From Nonomuraea wenchangensis (lineage in GTDB: Bacteria > Actinomycetota > Actinomycetes > Streptosporangiales > Streptosporangiaceae): a stretch of DNA of 64,000 nt. Below, one piece after another: positions 1-9,384 of this stretch (within the stretch, counting starts at the first letter, position 1; each line of letters starts with the position of its first letter). The DNA is taken from positions 248,001 to 312,000 of the forward strand of contig NZ_FOHX01000010.1 in NCBI RefSeq assembly GCF_900111685.1, written 5' to 3'. Position numbers and translations under genes: made by a program. Under the pieces are notes generated by a model. The model made no database searches, was not told the origin of the DNA, and saw only the letters and a list, made by a program, of their open reading frames with translations.

Positions 1-2
1 TC

Positions 3-95
3 ACCCACCGGCGAGTGCCGCCCGGCGACGGCGGCCTCAGCCTGGGGCAGGCCGTCGTCGCCGCGGCCCGCGATCGGTCCGGCCTATCACGCTGA
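3..95 (+). CDS. hypF: HypF C-terminal end (partial)
   Basis: The window opens inside a gene that ends with TGA at 93-95. The last residues read HRRVPPGDGGLSLGQAVVAA, the conserved tail of HypF carbamoyltransferases (Kae1-like domain), in which the His and the PPxDGGLSLGQ stretch help form the nucleotide site. HypF makes the thiocarboxamide used to build the CN ligands of NiFe hydrogenases. The presence of this end implies a hydrogenase maturation cluster to the left of the window. Only about 30 codons are visible, so the call rests on this one motif. Confidence 0.75.
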   Translation, partial: THRRVPPGDGGLSLGQAVVAAARDRSGLSR

Positions 96-163
96 CGCTC
101 CGTGACGGATGTGAACAGTGGAACCAGGGGAACCAAAGTGATCGCTGTGACGTCAAAAGGGGC

Positions 164-1306
164 GTGCACACCCCCAACCGGCCGAAGCATGCCCGGGAGA
201 ACGGCCGGTTGGCCGAGCTCGACCTCCTCCGGTTCCTCGCCGCCCTCGCGGTCGTCGCCTTCCACTACCTCGTGGCGTACGCCAGCGTGTGGGGCGACCG
301 GCCCGCCGAGCTCTTCCCCGCCGTGGCCCCCGTGGCCGGGCTCGGGATCCTGGGCGTCGAGCTGTTCTTCATCATCAGCGGGTTCGTCATCCTCATGACG
401 GTGTGGGGGAAGGGGCTCGGGGCGTTCGCCCGTTCCCGGCTGGTCCGGCTCTACCCGGCGTACTGGCTCAGCCTCGCCGCCGTCGCCGCGCTCTACGGCC
501 TCACCGGCGCCAAGGCCCTGGACCCCAAGCTGTCCACCGGTGAATACCTGCTGAACGCGACCATGTTCCAGCGGCTGTTCAAGGTCACCGACGCCAGCGG
601 CGTCTACTGGTCGCTCTGGGCGGAGCTGCGCTTCTACCTCCTCATGGCCATCCTCGTGATCGTCGGCGTCACCTACGGGCGCGTCCTGGCCTTCTGCGGG
701 ATCTGGCTGGCCGCCGCCCTCGCGCTCAAGCTGCTCCAGCACGGCGACGTCGCCGTCCCGCCGGTGATCACCGAGACCGTCATGCCCGACTACGCCCCCT
801 ACTTCGTCGCCGGCATGGGCCTCTACCTCGTCCACAAGCACGGCCACGCCTGGCTGCCGTGGATCTACGTCGTCGCCGGCTACGCCATGTCGCTCGACAG
901 CGCCCTGGCCCGCGTGCACCGCCGCATCGACGCCGCCGGGTTCAAGAACATGCCGGTCACCGACACCAGCGTGATCATCGCGATCACGATCGTCTTCGCC
1001 CTCATGGCGCTGGCCGCCACCGGGCTCCTGCGGCTCAAACCGTCGAGGACGCTGACCGCGCTCGGCGGCATCACCTACCCGCTCTACCTGTTCCACAGCA
1101 TCGTCGCCGTCGCCGTCATCCCCGTGCTCAGGGGCGACCTGCCGCCGTGGATCGTCGCCTGCTGCGCCACGCTGATAGCCGTGCTCCTGTCCTATCTGGT
1201 GTACGTCTTTGCCGAACGTCCCATCCAGCGCATACTCAAGCCCCGCGGGCGGGCGGGCGGCTCGGCGGCTTCCGCCGTACAGATGGAAAAAGCGTCGGTG
1301 CCATAA
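164..1306 (+). CDS. Acyltransferase 3 family integral membrane protein
   Basis: A 380-residue multi-pass membrane protein of the acyltransferase-3 (OafA/YrhL) family, which O-acylates sugars, peptidoglycan or lipids at the membrane. Visible family marks are ELDLLRFLAALAVVAFHY near residue 20 (with the catalytic-type His), FFIISGFVI near residue 70, the Arg-rich RLVRLYPAYW near residue 95 and YPLYLFHS near residue 305. It lacks an SGNH domain. The GTG start at 164 has a purine-rich stretch almost touching it; a TTG at 209 has a better-spaced GGGAGA, so the true start may be 15 codons later. The acyl donor and acceptor cannot be told from sequence. Confidence 0.85.
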   Translation: MHTPNRPKHARENGRLAELDLLRFLAALAVVAFHYLVAYASVWGDRPAELFPAVAPVAGLGILGVELFFIISGFVILMTVWGKGLGAFARSRLVRLYPAYWLSLAAVAALYGLTGAKALDPKLSTGEYLLNATMFQRLFKVTDASGVYWSLWAELRFYLLMAILVIVGVTYGRVLAFCGIWLAAALALKLLQHGDVAVPPVITETVMPDYAPYFVAGMGLYLVHKHGHAWLPWIYVVAGYAMSLDSALARVHRRIDAAGFKNMPVTDTSVIIAITIVFALMALAATGLLRLKPSRTLTALGGITYPLYLFHSIVAVAVIPVLRGDLPPWIVACCATLIAVLLSYLVYVFAERPIQRILKPRGRAGGSAASAVQMEKASVP

Positions 1307-1392
1307 CCTTGTGGCCCTGGGGCACTGTGAAGGGCATAGGCTCGGGCATATAAACGGCGGATAGACAGACCCGGACGAACAGAGGATGTTGC

Positions 1393-2907
1393 ATGACGGT
1401 GCGTCGGGTGATGGGCATCGAGACCGAGTACGGCATTTCCGTACCCGGCCAGCCAGGCGCCAACGCGATGGTGACCTCCTCGCAGGTCGTCAACGCGTAC
1501 CTCGCCGCCTCGGCGGCCCGCGCGCGCCGCGCGCGCTGGGACTTCGAGGAGGAGAACCCCCTGCGTGACGCGCGCGGGTTCGACCTGGCGAGAGAGGTCG
1601 CCGACCCCACGCAGCTCACCGACGAGGACCTCGGGCTGGCCAACGTCATCCTGACCAACGGGGCCCGGCTCTACGTCGACCACGCCCATCCCGAATACTC
1701 CGCGCCCGAGTGCACCAACCCCCGCGCCGCCGTCATCTGGGACAAGGCGGGCGAGCGGGTCATGTACGACGCCGCCACGCGCGCCTCTGCCATCCCCTCC
1801 AACGCGCCCATCCAGCTCTACAAGAACAACACCGACGCCAAGGGCGCCAGCTACGGCTGCCACGAGAACTACCTCATGCGCCGCGCCACGCCCTTCGCCG
1901 ACATCGTGCGCCACCTGACGCCGTTCTTCGTCAGCCGGCAGGTCGTGGTCGGCGCGGGCAAGGTCGGCATCGGCCAGGACTCGCGCGGCGAGGGTTTCCA
2001 GATCAGCCAGCGCGCCGACTTCTTCGAGGTCGAGGTCGGCCTGGAGACCACGCTCAAGCGGCCCATCATCAACACCCGCGACGAGCCGCACGCCGACCCC
2101 GAGAAGTACCGGCGCCTGCACGTGATCATCGGCGACGCCAACATGTCGGAGATCTCGACCTATCTCAAGCTCGGCACCACCGCGCTCGTGCTGGCCATGA
2201 TCGAAGAGGGCTTCCTCAGCCGCGATCTCGCCGTCGAGAGCCCCGTCCAGGCCCTGCGCGCGGTCTCCCACGACCCGACGTGCCGCTACGAGATCGCCCT
2301 GCGCGACGGCCGCAAGCTCACCGCCGTCCAGCTCCAGATGGAATACCTGGAGCAGGCGCGCAAGTTCGTCGAGGAGCGCGGCACCGCCCAGGACGAGATG
2401 AACAAGGACATACTCGACCGCTGGGAGTCGGTGCTCACCCGCCTGGCCGAGGACCCCATGCAGCTCGCCCGCGAGCTCGACTGGGTCGCCAAGCTCGAAC
2501 TCCTGGAGGGCTACCGCAGCCGCGACGGCCTGGCCTGGTCCCACCCCCGGCTCCAGCTCGTCGACCTCCAGTACAGCGACATCCGGCCCGACCGCGGCCT
2601 CTACAACCGCCTGGTCGCCCGGGGCCGCATGCAGCGCCTGGTCTCCGAGGAGGAGGTGCAACGCGCCGTCGAGCACCCGCCGAGCGACACCCGCGCCTAC
2701 TTCCGTGGCCGCTGCCTGCGCCAGTACAGCGAGTCCGTCGCCGCCGCCTCCTGGGACTCCGTCATCTTCGACATCCCGGGCCGCGAGTCCCTGCAGCGCG
2801 TCCCCACCCTGGAGCCCCTGCGCGGCACCAAGGCGCACGTCGGCGAGCTGTTCGACCGCTGCCACACGGCCGCCGACCTGGTCGCCGCGCTCACCGGCGG
2901 CGAATGA
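1393..2907 (+). CDS. dop: Dop, depupylase / Pup deamidase
   Basis: A carboxylate-amine ligase-fold enzyme of 504 residues that removes Pup from proteins and, where Pup ends in Gln, deamidates it. The N-terminal [10 protein letters not shown] holds the metal-binding Glu; [18 protein letters not shown] carries the catalytic Asp at residue 96; [12 protein letters not shown] and [12 protein letters not shown] are family signatures. Residues about 42-82 are the Dop-specific loop that distinguishes it from PafA (compare the gene at 6937). A possible -10, TATAAA at 1349-1354, lies about 40 bases upstream and AGAGGA precedes the ATG. It heads the Pup-proteasome locus. Since the local Pup ends in Glu, deamidation looks unnecessary here. 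Confidence 0.96.
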   Translation: MTVRRVMGIETEYGISVPGQPGANAMVTSSQVVNAYLAASAARARRARWDFEEENPLRDARGFDLAREVADPTQLTDEDLGLANVILTNGARLYVDHAHPEYSAPECTNPRAAVIWDKAGERVMYDAATRASAIPSNAPIQLYKNNTDAKGASYGCHENYLMRRATPFADIVRHLTPFFVSRQVVVGAGKVGIGQDSRGEGFQISQRADFFEVEVGLETTLKRPIINTRDEPHADPEKYRRLHVIIGDANMSEISTYLKLGTTALVLAMIEEGFLSRDLAVESPVQALRAVSHDPTCRYEIALRDGRKLTAVQLQMEYLEQARKFVEERGTAQDEMNKDILDRWESVLTRLAEDPMQLARELDWVAKLELLEGYRSRDGLAWSHPRLQLVDLQYSDIRPDRGLYNRLVARGRMQRLVSEEEVQRAVEHPPSDTRAYFRGRCLRQYSESVAAASWDSVIFDIPGRESLQRVPTLEPLRGTKAHVGELFDRCHTAADLVAALTGGE

Positions 2908-2938
2908 CCGTCCGCTGACGCCCCGGGCCGGCCGCCGC

Positions 2939-3343
2939 TCACAGGAGGCCGACGCCCAGGGTCAGCGTGCCCACCGCCAGGCCGGCGCCGCCCGCGACGG
3001 TGAGCCAGATGAGCTTGTTCGGCCTGGTGTCGCCCGGGCGGGCCACCGACAGGAAGAACCCCAGCGGCATGAGGATGGGCGCCGCCACGATCAGCACCCT
3101 GGTCAGCGTCCTGACGCCCTCGGGGAGCGAGGTCTGGTCCACGTACAACATGGCCACCAGGGCGAACAGGACCAGGACGCCCGCGTGCGCGTGTCCGGCC
3201 CGCCACAGGCCCCGCCGGACCGGGTTGTCCCGGTAGCCCGGAACGTCGCGCATCAAGAACGTCAGCAGCGACACACCACCGAACACGATCGTCGGGACTG
3301 TGATGAGGACCACACCTGCCACGGTCAGCGACATAGTGGACAT
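2939..3343 (-). CDS. Four-TM membrane protein of unknown function under an operator-controlled promoter
   Basis: A 134-residue hydrophobic protein with about four predicted membrane segments (roughly residues 5-28, 50-68, 84-104 and 112-133) and no domain that I recognise. The ATG at 3343 is preceded by GGAGG with 7-base spacing; a second Met four codons in is possible. It lies between dop and pup but on the opposite strand, so it interrupts the locus. Its promoter has a perfect palindrome filling the spacer (3379-3395), so expression is probably tightly repressed until an inducer is present. The repressor is not next to it. Confidence 0.75.
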   Translation of the reverse strand: MSTMSLTVAGVVLITVPTIVFGGVSLLTFLMRDVPGYRDNPVRRGLWRAGHAHAGVLVLFALVAMLYVDQTSLPEGVRTLTRVLIVAAPILMPLGFFLSVARPGDTRPNKLIWLTVAGGAGLAVGTLTLGVGLL

Positions 3344-3372
3344 TTCTGAACCTCCGTGTACGTAGGGGATTC

Positions 3373-3401
3373 ATTATTGGATAGCGATGCTATCCAGTCA
3401 A
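3373..3401 (-). promoter_or_regulatory. Sigma-70-type promoter with palindromic operator in the spacer
   Basis: Read on the minus strand: TTGACT (3396-3401), a 17-base spacer, then AATAAT (3373-3378). The spacer is GGATAGC-N3-GCTATCC, part of a perfect 8-base inverted repeat TGGATAGC/GCTATCCA at 3378-3396. A repressor bound here would block RNA polymerase directly. It drives the membrane gene ending at 2939. The box layout is seen directly; the class of repressor (TetR or PadR-like) is a guess. Confidence 0.75.
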
Positions 3402-3491
3402 CCGATACAAGATCGCGCAAGGTTGGGCGCGAAATGTCGGACGGTTCGGGGAAGATATGCCTAGAGGCAGTCCCCCAAGCGGAGGTAGGAC

Positions 3492-3701
3492 ATGGCAACC
3501 AAGGACACCGGCGGCCAGAAGCAGGCCGGACGGCGCGAGGCCGAGGTTGAGGAGACCGAGGCCTCGGCGGCGCCGGACGTTCAGGAGCGTCAGGAGAAGC
3601 TCACCGACGACGTCGACGCGATCCTCGACGAGATCGACGAGGTCCTCGAGGAGAACGCGGAGGAATTCGTGCGCAGCTACGTCCAGAAGGGCGGGGAATA
3701 A
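3492..3701 (+). CDS. pup: Pup, prokaryotic ubiquitin-like protein (Gly-Gly-Glu C-terminus)
   Basis: A 69-residue acidic, mostly disordered protein. The C-terminal half (DDVDAILDEIDEVLEENAEE, then FVRSYVQKGGE) is the conserved Mpa/ARC-binding coiled-coil region. PafA joins the gamma-carboxylate of the last Glu to target lysines. The final codon is GAA followed by TAA, so the gene encodes Glu directly rather than Gln; the protein is ligation-ready without Dop deamidation. GGAGG at 3481-3485 precedes the ATG. It stands before prcB but is separated from it by almost 600 bases. Confidence 0.97.
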   Translation: MATKDTGGQKQAGRREAEVEETEASAAPDVQERQEKLTDDVDAILDEIDEVLEENAEEFVRSYVQKGGE

Positions 3702-4297
3702 GGACCCGGCACGGCACCATCACGATCGAGAGTCACGGCACCACCGAGGACGACGTCGAGCGCGCGCTCGCCCACCAGGGCGGGCCCTGCTCCGTCGCCC
3801 TCGGCACCCTTCACTGAGCACCTGAGCGGCCCGACGGGCGGCCGGCCAGGCGGCACCTCATGAGACGAGCACGCGAACGGGCAAGCGCTCCGGCCGGGCC
3901 GGAGCCTCGCTGCCGACCTCCGCGCGGGCACTGATCCGATCCGTGCCCCTTCCGCGCTGTCAACGGCCGCGACCGGCCGCGGACCCCCGCCGAACGCGCC
4001 GAGCACACGTGGGCACACGCGGGCACACGCCGCGGCGCCGCATGCCGCCGCCGGAGCGCTGAGCGGACACCCCCGCATCCGGGCGACAAGCCCTCCACCT
4101 GGTACGCCGTGAGGCGCCTCGGAGGCAGGCCGGCGGTGGCGGCCGTAAGGAAACGATCCGGACAATGATCGGCCCCCGCAGGGGTAGGTTGGCCGCGGCG
4201 GGGGAGGGTTCGCCGTGAGCTGATCGTGGGAAGTGCAGACAGCGACGCAACAACAGTAGGGTCGCCCTAGGGACAGTGACGTTTGGGAGGGAGTCGC
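3702..4297 (+). other. 596-base pup-prcB spacer with an open frame lacking a start codon
   Basis: No gene with a normal start is supported. From 3701 to the TGA at 3815-3817 the frame one base back from pup reads through 37 sense codons after the first (ending HQGGPCSVALGTLH), and 35 of those end in G or C. It has no ATG, GTG or TTG start, so it may be a decayed gene end or chance. The rest (3818-4250) shows no convincing coding. TAGGGT at 4257-4262 is a possible -10 for prcB. Confidence 0.4.
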
Positions 4298-5146
4298 GTG
4301 GCATCGCACAGGGATCTGCCCGTCGGCTTGGTGAACCAGCTTTTCCAGAACAACGGGAGCTCCTCGTTCACGGAGTTCATGAGCTCGTACGCGCCGGAAT
4401 TGCTGCCACGGCGGGATGAGGTTCTGGCCACCCCGATCGGCGACCAGGTTCCGCACGCGACCACGATCGTCGCCGCGACCTTCGCGGGCGGCGTGATCAT
4501 GGCGGGCGACCGGCGGGCGACGTCGGGCAACGTGATTTCGCAGCGTGACGTGCAGAAGGTGTTCAGGACCGACGACTATTCCTGCATGGGCATCGCGGGC
4601 ACGGCGAGCACCGGCATCGAGTTCGCCCGGCTGTTCCGGGTGGAGCTCGAGCACTACGAGAAGCTCGAAGGCCGCACGATGTCGGTGGCGGGCAAGGCCA
4701 ACCGCCTGGCGACCATGATCAGGGGCAACCTCGGCATGGCGATGCAGGGGCTGGTGGTGGTGCCGCTGTTCGCCGCCTACGACCCTGACAAGGACGAGGG
4801 CCGCATCTTCAGCTACGACGTGGCGGGCGGGCCCTACGAGCGGGAGCGGTTCGACGCGATCGGCTCCGGCTCGATCTTCGCCCGTGGCTCACTGAAGAAG
4901 CTCTACCGCGACGGCGCGTCGGCCGACGACATGGCGATGACGCTCATCCAGGCGCTCTACGACGCGGCCGACGACGACTCGGCGACCGGCGGCCCCGACG
5001 TGACCAGGAAGATCTGGCCGGTCGTGGGCGTCATCGACGCCGACGGCTTCCGCCGCCTCTCCGACGAGCAGGTCGCCGGCTACGTCGACCAGATGCTCGA
5101 AGCCCGGATGATCTCGCCCGACGGCCCCATCGCCCCGCTGCGCTAG
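4298..5146 (+). CDS. prcB: 20S proteasome beta subunit precursor
   Basis: Catalytic beta subunit, 282 residues from the GTG at 4298, which has GGGAGGG seven bases upstream; an upstream TTG at 4283 in frame lies before that ribosome site and is rejected. Residues 1-54 form the propeptide, removed by autolysis at PHA|TTIVA, leaving Thr55 as the N-terminal nucleophile. [10 protein letters not shown] and the GSGSIFA segment are conserved. The residue before the cut is Ala, where mycobacterial PrcB has Gly. It pairs with prcA 16 bases downstream to build the four-ring particle in the cytoplasm. Confidence 0.97.
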   Translation: MASHRDLPVGLVNQLFQNNGSSSFTEFMSSYAPELLPRRDEVLATPIGDQVPHATTIVAATFAGGVIMAGDRRATSGNVISQRDVQKVFRTDDYSCMGIAGTASTGIEFARLFRVELEHYEKLEGRTMSVAGKANRLATMIRGNLGMAMQGLVVVPLFAAYDPDKDEGRIFSYDVAGGPYERERFDAIGSGSIFARGSLKKLYRDGASADDMAMTLIQALYDAADDDSATGGPDVTRKIWPVVGVIDADGFRRLSDEQVAGYVDQMLEARMISPDGPIAPLR

Positions 5147-5162
5147 AAAGGACCACCTGCCC

Positions 5163-6017
5163 GTGTCCATGCCTTTTGGATATGCGTCCCCTGAGCAGAT
5201 CATGCGGGACAAGGCCGACTACGCGCGCAAGGGCATCGCGCGGGGCCGGTCGGTCGTCGTGCTCCAATACGTCGACGGCATCCTGTTCGTCGCGCCCAAC
5301 CCGTCACGGGCGCTGCACAAGATCAGCGAGATCTACGACCGCATCGGCTTCGCGGCCGTGGGCCGCTACAACGAGTTCGAGGAGCTGCGGCTCGGCGGCA
5401 TCCGCTACGCCGACATCAACGGCTACACCTACGACCGCTCCGACGTGACCGGCCGCGGCCTCGCCAACCTCTACGCCTCCAACCTGGGCCGCATCTTCAC
5501 CGAGTCGATCAAGTCGCTGGAGGTGGAGGTCGTGGTCGCCGAGGTCGGCGAGACCAAGGACGGCGACGCCATCTACCGGCTCACCTTCGACGGGTCGGTC
5601 TTCGACGAGCACGGCTTCGCCGCCATGGGCGGGCAGGCCGAGGCGGTCGCGGGGCGGCTGAAGGAGCGCTACCGCGAGTCGATGTCGCTGGCCGACGCGC
5701 TGGAGGTGGCGCTGGCAGCGCTGACCGAGCCGGGCGGGGAGCGTCCGCCGGTGGCCCAGCTCGAGGTCGCGGTGCTCGACCGCAACCGTGAGCACCGCAA
5801 GTTCCTGCGGCTGACCGGGGCCCGGCTGGAGCGGCTGCTCGCCCAGACGACCCAGCCGCCCGCCTCGCCGCCCCCGGCGTCCGAGTCGCCGTCGGAGTCG
5901 TCCGAGTCCTCGGAGCCGCCGTCCAAGGGTTCCGCTGGTTCGTCCGGTTCCTCCGGGGACACTCCGCCGCCCACGGGCCCCGAAGGCCCGGTCGACGACG
6001 GCTCCTCACCCCTGTAA
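5163..6017 (+). CDS. prcA: 20S proteasome alpha subunit
   Basis: Outer-ring subunit that gates the particle and docks the ARC/Mpa ATPase; 284 residues. It starts at GTG 5163 ([12 protein letters not shown], the typical gating N-terminus) behind [23 protein letters not shown] and [18 protein letters not shown] are family marks. After about residue 225 it has a Pro/Ser/Glu-rich tail of low complexity, longer than in mycobacteria, with repeated SES/SSG units. The particle is therefore complete in this window, although the ARC ATPase is not; it normally lies upstream of dop. Confidence 0.96.
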   Translation: MSMPFGYASPEQIMRDKADYARKGIARGRSVVVLQYVDGILFVAPNPSRALHKISEIYDRIGFAAVGRYNEFEELRLGGIRYADINGYTYDRSDVTGRGLANLYASNLGRIFTESIKSLEVEVVVAEVGETKDGDAIYRLTFDGSVFDEHGFAAMGGQAEAVAGRLKERYRESMSLADALEVALAALTEPGGERPPVAQLEVAVLDRNREHRKFLRLTGARLERLLAQTTQPPASPPPASESPSESSESSEPPSKGSAGSSGSSGDTPPPTGPEGPVDDGSSPL

Positions 6018-6036
6018 CCCCGCACCCGCTGCTCCC

Positions 6037-6067
6037 CGGCGGGGCCGCCACCCGCGCGGCCCCGCCG
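6037..6067 (+). terminator. Hairpin after prcBA
   Basis: A perfect 12-base stem, CGGCGGGGCCGC (6037-6048) with GCGGCCCCGCCG (6056-6067), and a 7-base loop, starting 20 bases after the prcA stop. There is no long T run, as usual in high-GC actinomycetes. It probably ends the prcB-prcA transcript. Confidence 0.7.
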
Positions 6068-6074
6068 TTCACCT

Positions 6075-6179
6075 TGCCGGGCCGTGTGCGTTGCTCTCGC
6101 CGTGGGCGCTGCCGGGCCGTGTACGTCGCTCTCGCCGTGCGCGTTGCCGGGCCGTGGGCGTTGCCCTCGCCGTTCACGC
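6075..6179 (+). repeat. 35-base tandem repeat, three copies
   Basis: Units begin TGCCGGGCCG at 6075, 6110 and 6145, an exact 35-base period, with a decaying fourth start at 6180. Each holds a GTG(T/C)..CTCGCCGT pattern with a few substitutions. It lies in the non-coding gap after the proteasome terminator. No function is visible; tandem slippage is the simplest origin. Confidence 0.8.
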
Positions 6180-6275
6180 TGCCGCTCCGGGTGACTGCCG
6201 GACCGGGCGGGCGGTGTGAGCTGGATCACTGTGCTGGGGGCGAACCGGACGCGTGCTGTGCGGGTCTCAAGGTCC

Positions 6276-6803
6276 GTGAACACATCGTTGCGCACCCTCC
6301 TCGCCGGCGGCGCGGCCGCCGTCGCGCTGGTGGCGGCCGGCGGCGCCGCCCAGGCCGCGACCGCCGCCTACCCGCGCTACAAGGCGCCGAAGATCTTCGG
6401 CACCACCTTCCAGCCGGACCCGAAGCACGACTTCACCAAGCGCATCAGCCCCCGCCACGACGGGATCCTGCGCGGCTGGATCACCCACGTCAGCGGCGGC
6501 GTGGCCGAGTACCAGCCGATCAAGTGGAAGCGGGACAAGCACACCGAGGGCTACTTCGTGGGCCCGGGCGAGGGCGACGCGACGGCCTACGCCTCGCCGA
6601 TCGCGAAGAACGTGGAGTTCCTGTCGGCGTACGGCTGCAAGCAGGCGGGCGGCTCGCTCACGGTGAGCAGGTCGACCGGTCTGGGCGCCAAGCGCTGCCC
6701 GGCGTCGGTGCTGGTCAAGCGGCACGGCAAGCAGCGTCAGCCAGCCCTCATCACGGTCTACCGGGGCAAGATCGTCAAGGTCCAGGAGATCTACGTCCCG
6801 TGA
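6276..6803 (+). CDS. Secreted protein of unknown function
   Basis: A 175-residue product from the GTG at 6276, beginning with a Sec signal peptide (NTSLRTLLAGGAAAVALVAA then AQA-A cleavage near residue 28). The mature part is basic, rich in Tyr, Gly and Lys, and has two cysteines (YGCKQAGG and KRCPAS) that could pair. I do not recognise a domain. An in-frame GTG at 6216 would add 20 residues ahead of a clear signal sequence and is less likely. It lies between the proteasome genes and pafA without sharing their function in any visible way. Confidence 0.7.
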   Translation: MNTSLRTLLAGGAAAVALVAAGGAAQAATAAYPRYKAPKIFGTTFQPDPKHDFTKRISPRHDGILRGWITHVSGGVAEYQPIKWKRDKHTEGYFVGPGEGDATAYASPIAKNVEFLSAYGCKQAGGSLTVSRSTGLGAKRCPASVLVKRHGKQRQPALITVYRGKIVKVQEIYVP

Positions 6804-6936
6804 GCGCGCCGCCGTGCTCATTCAGGGGCGGGCACGGCGCGGCCGGCAGGGACGAAACACCCCATACGGGGGCCGACATCGAAAACACCCGGCAAGATCT
6901 CTCCCGCTCGCCGATCCATGGGCATAGTGTGAGGTG

Positions 6937-8295
6937 ATGGATCGTCGCATCTTCGGGCTGGAGAACGAGTACGGCGTGACCTGCACGTTCAGGGGGCAGC
7001 GCAGGCTGTCCCCGGACGAGGTCGCGCGCTACCTGTTCCGGCGAGTCGTGTCCTGGGGCCGATCGAGCAACGTCTTCCTCCGCAACGGCGCCCGCCTCTA
7101 TCTCGACGTGGGCAGCCATCCTGAGTACGCAACACCCGAGTGTGACAACGTCATCGAACTCGTCACTCACGACAAGGCGGGCGAGCGCATCCTCGAAGGT
7201 CTCCTCGTCGACGCCGAGAAGCGGCTGCGCGAGGAGGGCATCGCCGGCGACATCTACCTGTTCAAGAACAACACCGACTCGGCGGGCAACTCCTACGGCT
7301 GCCACGAGAACTACCTCGTCGGCCGGCACGGTGAGTTCGGCCGCCTGGCCGACGTGCTGATCCCCTTCCTGGTGACGCGGCAGATCGTCTGCGGCGCCGG
7401 CAAGGTGCTGCAGACGCCGCGCGGGGCCGTCTACTGCGTCTCCCAGCGGGCCGAGCACATCTGGGAGGGCGTCTCCAGCGCCACCACCCGGTCGCGGCCC
7501 ATCATCAACACCCGCGACGAGCCGCACGCCGACGCCGAGCGCTTCCGCCGGTTGCACGTCATCGTCGGCGACTCCAACATGAGCGAGACCACGATGCTGC
7601 TCAAGGTCGGCGCCACCGACCTGGTGCTGCGCATGATCGAGTCCGGCACGGTGATGCGCGACCTGTCGCTGGAGAACCCGATCAGGGCCATCCGCGAGGT
7701 CTCCCACGACATGACCGGGCGGCGCAGGGTGCGCCTGGCCAACGGGCGCGAGGCGTCGAGCCTGGAGATCCAGCAGGAATACCTGTCGAAGGCGAAGGAC
7801 TTCGTGGACCGGCGCGGCGGCGACGACATCGCGCACCGCGTGCTGGAGCTGTGGGAGCGCACGCTGCGCGCGGTCGAGACCGGCGACCTCGACCTGGTCT
7901 CGCGCGAGATCGACTGGGTGACGAAATACCAGCTCATCGAGCGCTACCGCAAGAAGTACGACCTGCCGCTCTCCTCGCCCCGGGTGGCCCAGCTCGACCT
8001 CGCCTACCACGACGTGCACCGCAAGCGCGGCCTCTACTACCTGCTGCAGAAGCGCGGCTCGGTGGAACGGGTGGCGTCCGACCTGAAGATCTTCGAGGCC
8101 AAGTCGGTGCCGCCGCAGACCACGCGGGCGCGGCTGCGCGGCGAGTTCATCCGCAAGGCGCAGGAGAAGCGGCGCGACTTCACCGTCGACTGGGTGCACC
8201 TGAAGCTCAACGACCAGGCGCAGCGCACCGTGCTGTGCAAGGACCCGTTCCGCAGCGTGGACGAGCGGGTGGACAAGCTGATCGCCGGAATGTGA
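6937..8295 (+). CDS. pafA: PafA, Pup-protein ligase
   Basis: ATP-dependent ligase of 452 residues that activates the Pup C-terminal Glu as a phosphate and joins it to substrate lysines. [15 protein letters not shown] holds the metal-binding Glu9; [19 protein letters not shown] holds the catalytic Asp57; HENYLVGR and [13 protein letters not shown] are shared with Dop, but the Dop loop is absent. The C-terminal domain ([15 protein letters not shown]) is PafA-specific. ATG 6937 is chosen over GTG 6934 because the family starts with MDRRIFG. TAGTGT at 6925-6930 lies six bases upstream, so transcription may start at the ATG. Confidence 0.97.
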   Translation: MDRRIFGLENEYGVTCTFRGQRRLSPDEVARYLFRRVVSWGRSSNVFLRNGARLYLDVGSHPEYATPECDNVIELVTHDKAGERILEGLLVDAEKRLREEGIAGDIYLFKNNTDSAGNSYGCHENYLVGRHGEFGRLADVLIPFLVTRQIVCGAGKVLQTPRGAVYCVSQRAEHIWEGVSSATTRSRPIINTRDEPHADAERFRRLHVIVGDSNMSETTMLLKVGATDLVLRMIESGTVMRDLSLENPIRAIREVSHDMTGRRRVRLANGREASSLEIQQEYLSKAKDFVDRRGGDDIAHRVLELWERTLRAVETGDLDLVSREIDWVTKYQLIERYRKKYDLPLSSPRVAQLDLAYHDVHRKRGLYYLLQKRGSVERVASDLKIFEAKSVPPQTTRARLRGEFIRKAQEKRRDFTVDWVHLKLNDQAQRTVLCKDPFRSVDERVDKLIAGM

Positions 8296-8330
8296 ATCGC
8301 CGGCTGGGCAGGACGCGGGCGGTGCGTTTA

Positions 8331-8348
8331 CCTCGGGCGTACCCGAGG
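8331..8348 (+). terminator. Short hairpin between pafA and the FKBP genes
   Basis: CCTCGGG (8331-8337), loop CGTA, CCCGAGG (8342-8348). It may end the pafA transcript. TAGGGT at 8355-8360 just after it could be the -10 of the FKBP gene, giving a leader of about 30 bases. Confidence 0.5.
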
Positions 8349-8394
8349 TTCGGGTAGGGTGACGCGAATCTGACGTCTTTTCCGAGGGAAACGC

Positions 8395-9315
8395 ATGCGC
8401 CGCGTTCTGGCCGTTCTGGCAGCGATGCCGCTGATCTTCTTCGCCGCGGGATGCGGCTCCGACGACGCCGCCTCCGGCGGGTCCACCGGCGTCAAGGTCG
8501 CCGGGGACCCCGGCGCCAAGCCCACGGTGACCTTCCCGTCCGGCTCGCCGGCCACCAAGTCGTCCTACGAGGTGATCCAGCCGGGCAGCGGCACCGAGAT
8601 CAAGACCGGTGACAAGGTCATCGTCAACCTCACCGTCTGGGACTGGGACGGCAAGGCCAACGCCGTCCAGGGCTCGTCGTACGACACCAAGGCCCCCGAG
8701 ACGATCTCGGTCAACGAGCAGCTCCCGCAGGTGCTGCAGGAGGGCTTCACCAAGGTCAAGCACGGGGGCAGGCTGCTGGCCGTGCTGGCCAACGACTCGG
8801 TCCCCCAGGGGCAGCAGCAGACCTCTCCGGCCGAGCCGACCAAGGTGTTCGTCTTCGACGTGGTCGGCACGCAGCCGCCCGCGCTGAAGGCCGCCACCGG
8901 CAAGGAGACCAAGGAGTCCATCAAGGGCGTCAAGGTCGAGAACCCGGGCGGCGAGAAGGCGCCGACGCTCACCACCAAGACCGGTGAGAAGCCTCCGGGC
9001 GAACTCGTGGTCAAGACGGTGATCGAGGGCACCGGCGCCAAGGTGCAGCCCAACCAGACGCTCGCCGTCCACTACACGGGCAAGATCTGGGGCACCGACA
9101 AGCAGTTCGACTCGAGCTGGGAGCGGGGCGAGCCGGCCGAGTTCCCGCTGAGCGGCGTCATCCAGGGCTGGCAGCAGGGGCTCGCCGGGGTGCCGGTCGG
9201 CAGCCGGGTCGTCATGAGCATCCCGCCGAACCTGGGCTACGGCGACCAGGAGCAGCCGAACATCCCGGCCAACAGCACCCTGGTGTTCGTCGTGGACGTC
9301 CTGGGCGCCTACTGA
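8395..9315 (+). CDS. FKBP-type peptidyl-prolyl isomerase lipoprotein, two domains
   Basis: A 306-residue exported foldase that speeds proline isomerisation outside the membrane. MRRVLAVLAAMPLIFFAAGC ends in a lipobox with Cys20 as the lipid-bearing residue. Domain 1 (about 60-165) has an FKBP-like outline but lacks most ligand-pocket aromatics. Domain 2 (about 200-306) is canonical, with VHYTGKIW, FDSSW, VIQGWQQGL, IPPNLGYG and LVFVVDVL. A Thr/Lys/Gly linker joins them. It is followed by a second, related gene, a pairing usually seen beside pafA in this group. Confidence 0.92.
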   Translation: MRRVLAVLAAMPLIFFAAGCGSDDAASGGSTGVKVAGDPGAKPTVTFPSGSPATKSSYEVIQPGSGTEIKTGDKVIVNLTVWDWDGKANAVQGSSYDTKAPETISVNEQLPQVLQEGFTKVKHGGRLLAVLANDSVPQGQQQTSPAEPTKVFVFDVVGTQPPALKAATGKETKESIKGVKVENPGGEKAPTLTTKTGEKPPGELVVKTVIEGTGAKVQPNQTLAVHYTGKIWGTDKQFDSSWERGEPAEFPLSGVIQGWQQGLAGVPVGSRVVMSIPPNLGYGDQEQPNIPANSTLVFVVDVLGAY

Positions 9316-9384
9316 GCCGCCCGGCCCCGGTGCCCGCCATTTGGGGGTTTCGCGGGGTTTGTGGCGGGTCGGCGCGGTAGCATC

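Noticed and set aside
4283-4297. TTG start for prcB at 4283
   Set aside because: It lies upstream of the GGGAGGG ribosome site that is correctly spaced for GTG 4298.
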